DNA from: Deltaproteobacteria bacterium
GTDB taxonomy: Bacteria > Myxococcota_A > UBA9160 > UBA4427
DNA: 64,000 nt
Direction of reading: 5' to 3'
NCBI GenBank assembly: GCA_002719955.1
Contig: PBFW01000001.1
Span: 11,429 to 75,428, forward strand
Position 1 is the first letter of the stretch. Every line of letters begins with the position of its first letter. The notes beneath the pieces were generated by a model, which saw only the letters and a program-made list of their open reading frames with translations, did not search any database and had not been told where the DNA came from. A program made the position numbers and the translations under genes. This document shows positions 60,915 through 64,000 of this stretch, one piece after another.

Positions 60915-62006
60915 ATGGAGTCGGCCGTGACCTCGATGATGTGTTCTCTGCTCTCGGGCCTAGCGCTCGTGCTCTCGCTGTCGTCCTGCTCCGAGAACCC
61001 GGAGCCTCGACGAAACAACGACCCCGACCGCTACACCCTGGTCGAAGATGTCCCGTGGGCGGCCCCCGGCGGTTTCGACCTCGCCATGGACATCTACACG
61101 CCGGCATCGGGCAAGGATTCCTACCCGGTCGTGGTGATGTTCCATGGCGGCGGATGGCTGATCAACGACAAGTCGATCATGGATCAGGCCTCGGCCTATC
61201 TGGCGACGAATAGCGAGTACGTCATCTGCAACGTCGACTACCGACTTCTCTCCGACAACGACAACTCCGTGTTGTTGAACGAGATCGTCGACGATGTCTT
61301 CGGAGCGGTGCTCTGGGTGAAGGACCACGTCGGCCAATACAAAGGCGATCGCGACCGAATCGCCGTTACGGGAGACAGCGCGGGCGGGCACTTGTCAGCC
61401 ATGATCGTCAACCTCGGAGACCGAATCGGCTCGGAGCCCTTCTCCAGCGCTTCGCTCCGTTTCCAACCCAGCTATCTGCCTGCCGGGAAGACGGCCGAAC
61501 AAGTGGCGCAGGATCGTGGATTGGAAGTCCAGGCGGCCATCCTCAGCTATGGCGCCTTCGATCTCTTCCAAGGCGCGACCGAAGGATTCGAGAGCCTGCT
61601 GAACCCGTTTTGGCTGGTCAGTGGTTCGATCGCAAGAGGCCTCTTCGGGGATGATCACAACGTCGTCGACCACCCCGAGTTGTACCGAGCTCTCTCTCCT
61701 TTTCACAACATTCCGCCTTCGACCGAGCGTCTGCTTCCTCCGCAGTTGCTGACGGTCGGAACCGACGACCCTATTGTGACCCCAGCTTCGGTCGAGGCCT
61801 ACCTGGAGAAGTTGCGGTCGGCGGGACATCCGACCGAGTACTGGAGCTATGAGGAGAAAACCCACGCGTTCCTGGATTCGGGGACGAATGCGTTTCTGGG
61901 AAGCAGCTTCGAAGCCGACGCGCCACCCGCCTTGGACGTGATGATCCGATTTCTAGACGGCGTCTTCTATGCAGAACAGGGAGAGGGTGATTCCGGCCGA
62001 CTGTGA
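60915..62006 (+). CDS. lipoprotein alpha/beta hydrolase
   Basis: 363 aa from the ATG at 60915. The signal peptide ends in a lipobox LSLSSC, giving an acylated cysteine at about residue 25. Hydrolase features: oxyanion HGGGW in VVVMFHGGGWLINDKS, nucleophile GDSAGGH in RIAVTGDSAGGHLSAM, acid in LLTVGTDDPIVTPASVEAY and His in EEKTHAFLDSG. It resembles carboxylesterases of the BD-FAE/HSL group. Expected in the periplasm or outer membrane, acting on esters. Neighbours do not show its substrate. Confidence 0.85.
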   Translation: MESAVTSMMCSLLSGLALVLSLSSCSENPEPRRNNDPDRYTLVEDVPWAAPGGFDLAMDIYTPASGKDSYPVVVMFHGGGWLINDKSIMDQASAYLATNSEYVICNVDYRLLSDNDNSVLLNEIVDDVFGAVLWVKDHVGQYKGDRDRIAVTGDSAGGHLSAMIVNLGDRIGSEPFSSASLRFQPSYLPAGKTAEQVAQDRGLEVQAAILSYGAFDLFQGATEGFESLLNPFWLVSGSIARGLFGDDHNVVDHPELYRALSPFHNIPPSTERLLPPQLLTVGTDDPIVTPASVEAYLEKLRSAGHPTEYWSYEEKTHAFLDSGTNAFLGSSFEADAPPALDVMIRFLDGVFYAEQGEGDSGRL

Positions 62007-62031
62007 TATCAGGAATCGAGTCGGACGAGTT

Positions 62032-62408
62032 TCATGAGCTTAGCTTTTCCTTCAGCACCTCGTACGGTGTCTTTCCTTTGTGCGCGCCGTGCGGTCGGAC
62101 GTTGTTGTAGAAGTGCTCCCAGGTCGCCAGCTTCTTCTCGAGGTCGACATCGTCCTTGGAGGTCAAGAGCTGGTAGAACTCGTCCTTGTCGGTTCGATGC
62201 GAGCGCTCGACCTTCCCATTGAGCTGTGGCGTCCTGGGCTTGATGTAGACGTGCTGCATGCCGCTGCCCGCGACATGCCAGTGGAAGAGCGCCTGGAACT
62301 CGTGGCCGCGATCGGCGCGGATCGTCTGGATCCGGAACGGGAACCTCTCGACCACGTAATCGATGAAGCCGATGGCGTTGGCCTGGGTGTGGTGCTTGTA
62401 GATCTACA
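62032..62408 (-). pseudogene. IS481-family transposase C-terminal remnant
   Basis: Minus-strand frame with a TAG at the left end of homology, then IYKHHTQANAIGFIDYVVER, IQTIRADRGHEFQALFHWHV (second catalytic Asp region), TPQLNGKVERSHRTDKDEFY (with Glu) and YNNVRPHGAHKGKTPYEVL. The N-terminal HTH and first catalytic Asp are absent upstream of about 62408. It is a one-sided remnant, not an intact IS; no inverted repeats seen. Confidence 0.75.
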
Positions 62409-62778
62409 GTTCCCGAACGCGTGTAGCATCATTGTAACCCGTCAGCAGGATGTGGGTTCGAGACCCTCCTAAGCTAAGAGCCCGATCACGGGGTCCGGAG
62501 GACCCCGAGGAGTGTCTCGATATGGCGAAGCAGAAGAAGCAAGCGAGCTAAGCAGCCCGGAAGGGGGGCTCCTTCGGGGCCTATTTGTCGGAATGTCTAT
62601 TATCGGCACTCCCCACGTCCAAGGGTGTTGAACGGCTCTTTGAATTTCCTATCTGCATGTCTGCCACGGGCTCCCCGTAGGGATTTGACATAACTCCCAT
62701 ACTCGGACGTTCTTCCAGAACTGAGATTGTGTGTCCTATGCTCTGCCTGATGGCACGCAGTGGAAGGAAGGATTAGCT
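62409..62778. other. non-coding stretch with two hairpins
   Basis: 370 bases between the IS481 remnant and the propeller gene. Perfect hairpin GGGGTCC-GGA-GGACCCC at 62490-62506. A second, GCCCGGAAGG/CCTTCGGGGC with one mismatch, lies at 62555-62580. Between them is a 9-codon ORF (MAKQKKQAS, 62522-62551). No family recognised. Confidence 0.4.
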
Positions 62779-63780
62779 GTGAAGAAGTGCGGACGGACTC
62801 TTGGGGTGATTTCGGTGGTTGTCGTGGTGGCAATGGGAAGTCAGGAGGTGCAGGCTGAATCGAAGATTGCTTTCACTTCCGACAGGGACAGTAACGTTGA
62901 GATCTACAAGATGGATACCGACGGTTCCAATCAGGTAAGGCTCACGAACCACACTTCGTGGGATTACGCTCCGGCATGGTCACCAGACGGAACTCAGATT
63001 GCATTCAGCACCTACCGAGATGGGAATTACGAAATCTATGTGATGGATGCCGATGGGACGAACCTGACGAATCTCACAGGACATCCTTCAAATGACAAGA
63101 CCCCCACATGGTCACCCGCTGGGGATCAGATTGCTTTCACTGCCTACCGAGACGATGGAACGGGTGAGATCTATGAAATGGATACCGATGGTTCTGGGCA
63201 GCTGAACCTCACGAATCATTCTTCGTGGGACTGCTGTCCCACATGGTCGCCCGATGGTAGTCAGATCGCTTTCGAATCCAACAAATTCGGCAATTTTGAA
63301 ATTCTCGTGATGGATGCAGGTGGCTCCAGTCCAATCAATCTGACGGAGCATTCTGCAGGCGATTACCAACCCGCATGGTCACCCGACGGAACGCAAATTG
63401 CTTTCACTTCCTACAGAGATGGAAATCGTGAGATCTACAAGATGGATGCAGACGGTTCGAATCAGGTAAATTTGACGGGCCACCTTGCAGAAGACAATGA
63501 CCCCACATGGTCCCCCGATGGATCTAAGATTGCCTTCGAGTCCTATAGAGATGGCAATTTTGAGATCTATGTGATGAACGCCAATGGTTCTGACCAGACG
63601 AATCTTACGGACGATCCTTCAAGTGATCGCAGTCCCGCCTGGTCTTCCGAGCCTTCGGGTGGGCCCCCAGCAGTTCCCTTCTCCAGTCCAGTTGCCCTGC
63701 TGACGTTTGTATTGCTTGCGCTTCTGATTGGGGCAGGATCCATGAAGAAAGAGGAGCAGCAGGTACGCGAGCGCGGCTAG
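62779..63780 (+). CDS. secreted six-repeat PD40/TolB-like beta-propeller protein with C-terminal anchor
   Basis: 333 aa from a GTG at 62779, with GGAAGGA upstream. A signal peptide (TLGVISVVVVVAMGSQEVQA) is followed by six repeats of about 43 residues with the pattern QIAFxSYRDGNxEIYxMDxD, GS..xNLT.H, W SPDG, as in PD40 blades of TolB. After a short linker come VPFSSPVALLTFVLLALLIG and a charged tail, a VPxxSP-type sorting signal. GC is about 52% in its middle, below the core's 65%, suggesting transfer. Function unknown. Confidence 0.78.
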   Translation: MKKCGRTLGVISVVVVVAMGSQEVQAESKIAFTSDRDSNVEIYKMDTDGSNQVRLTNHTSWDYAPAWSPDGTQIAFSTYRDGNYEIYVMDADGTNLTNLTGHPSNDKTPTWSPAGDQIAFTAYRDDGTGEIYEMDTDGSGQLNLTNHSSWDCCPTWSPDGSQIAFESNKFGNFEILVMDAGGSSPINLTEHSAGDYQPAWSPDGTQIAFTSYRDGNREIYKMDADGSNQVNLTGHLAEDNDPTWSPDGSKIAFESYRDGNFEIYVMNANGSDQTNLTDDPSSDRSPAWSSEPSGGPPAVPFSSPVALLTFVLLALLIGAGSMKKEEQQVRERG

Positions 63781-63811
63781 AGGAGTAGCTGGCTGCGAAA
63801 CGCGCAGGCAG

Positions 63812-64000
63812 TTACTTGTCGAGCGGCGGGGTATCGAGACTTCCAGACCCGTTCAACATTTGCTCGGTCTTCGGCCCCAAACGCCACTGCACGGCATCGA
63901 GCTCAAAAGCCGCGGCGCCCGCGTCCTTCCGAAATCGAAAAAAGCGAGCCGACCCGCGCGGGAGCATAGGCGATTCAAGCTGGGTTCTGGCATTGTCGCT
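63812..64000 (-). CDS. C-terminal end of an unrecognised protein, cut by window edge
   Basis: Minus strand: the frame is open from the window end for 62 codons to the TAA at 63812. ARFFRFRKDAGAAAFELDAV and QWRLGPKTEQML look like ordinary protein sequence, and the frame has no internal stop. No family is recognised. The start and most of the gene lie beyond 64000. Confidence 0.4.
   Translation of the reverse strand, partial: SDNARTQLESPMLPRGSARFFRFRKDAGAAAFELDAVQWRLGPKTEQMLNGSGSLDTPPLDK

Noticed and set aside
62440..62475. T-arm-like GTGGGTTCGAGACCC suggesting a tRNA
   Set aside because: No matching acceptor, D or anticodon arms could be drawn around it.

Overview
The window is a high-GC (about 65% in the core genes) bacterial chromosome segment. 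Gene order and content (tig-clpP-clpX-lon; secA-argJ; rpsB-tsf-pyrH-frr-uppS-dxr-rseP-tsaB; ilvC-pssA-leuA-leuB-usg-like-truA-rplM-rpsI; Nudix-pyrG), an ECF sigma factor paired with a DUF1109/NrsF-type anti-sigma, and exosortase-type C-terminal signals suggest a Gram-negative of deltaproteobacterial grade (Myxococcota or Desulfobacterota-like). That assignment is inference from content, not a phylogeny.

Layout. 1-2900: a cut PilZ-like gene, a small unknown protein, an ECF sigma/anti-sigma pair and a histidine phosphatase. 2900-5300 (minus): CstA and a VanZ-like protein. 5400-12990: an ATP-grasp ligase overlapping a KamA-family radical SAM aminomutase, then the lipid II flippase MurJ and a single-chain 5-oxoprolinase. 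13016-17378: tRNA-Lys and tRNA-Leu, followed by a small decayed island. The island is bounded by a 22-bp near-perfect duplication of the tRNA-Leu 3' end and is packed with fragments: a large serine recombinase, an IS1595-type transposase, enoyl-CoA hydratase, TauD and ThiF-like pieces, and an rve transposase with two stops and a frameshift. 17550-23800: the proteostasis block trigger factor, ClpP, ClpX, Lon. 23848-28436: tRNA-Val, an SCP2-domain protein, tRNA-Asp, an acyl-CoA synthetase, a degenerate receiver fragment and RarA. 28594-36129: RecN, an FHA protein, an M23 peptidase, SecA, ArgJ.

36439-44554 is a compact translation/isoprenoid/envelope operon in which cdsA is absent between uppS and dxr. 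RseP here has three PDZ-like segments. 44826-51693 is an amino-acid/phospholipid run: ilvC, pssA with an 11-arginine N-terminal tract, leuA, leuB, a catalytically degenerate Asd paralogue of the USG-1 kind, and truA. rplM-rpsI ends at a clear intrinsic terminator, followed by a promoter-like sequence, Nudix and pyrG, then tRNA-Val and tRNA-Arg.

56036-64000 is accessory. It holds large secreted proteins with exosortase-type C-terminal anchors, a lipoprotein alpha/beta hydrolase, IS481 and beta-lactamase remnants, and a lower-GC six-repeat beta-propeller protein. No CRISPR array, rRNA or intact mobile element was seen.

I found no complete, unmistakably new multi-gene system. The best candidates for new biology are the ATP-grasp/KamA pair (altered substrate-site residue), the exosortase-substrate cluster, the three-PDZ RseP, and the tRNA-Leu island.
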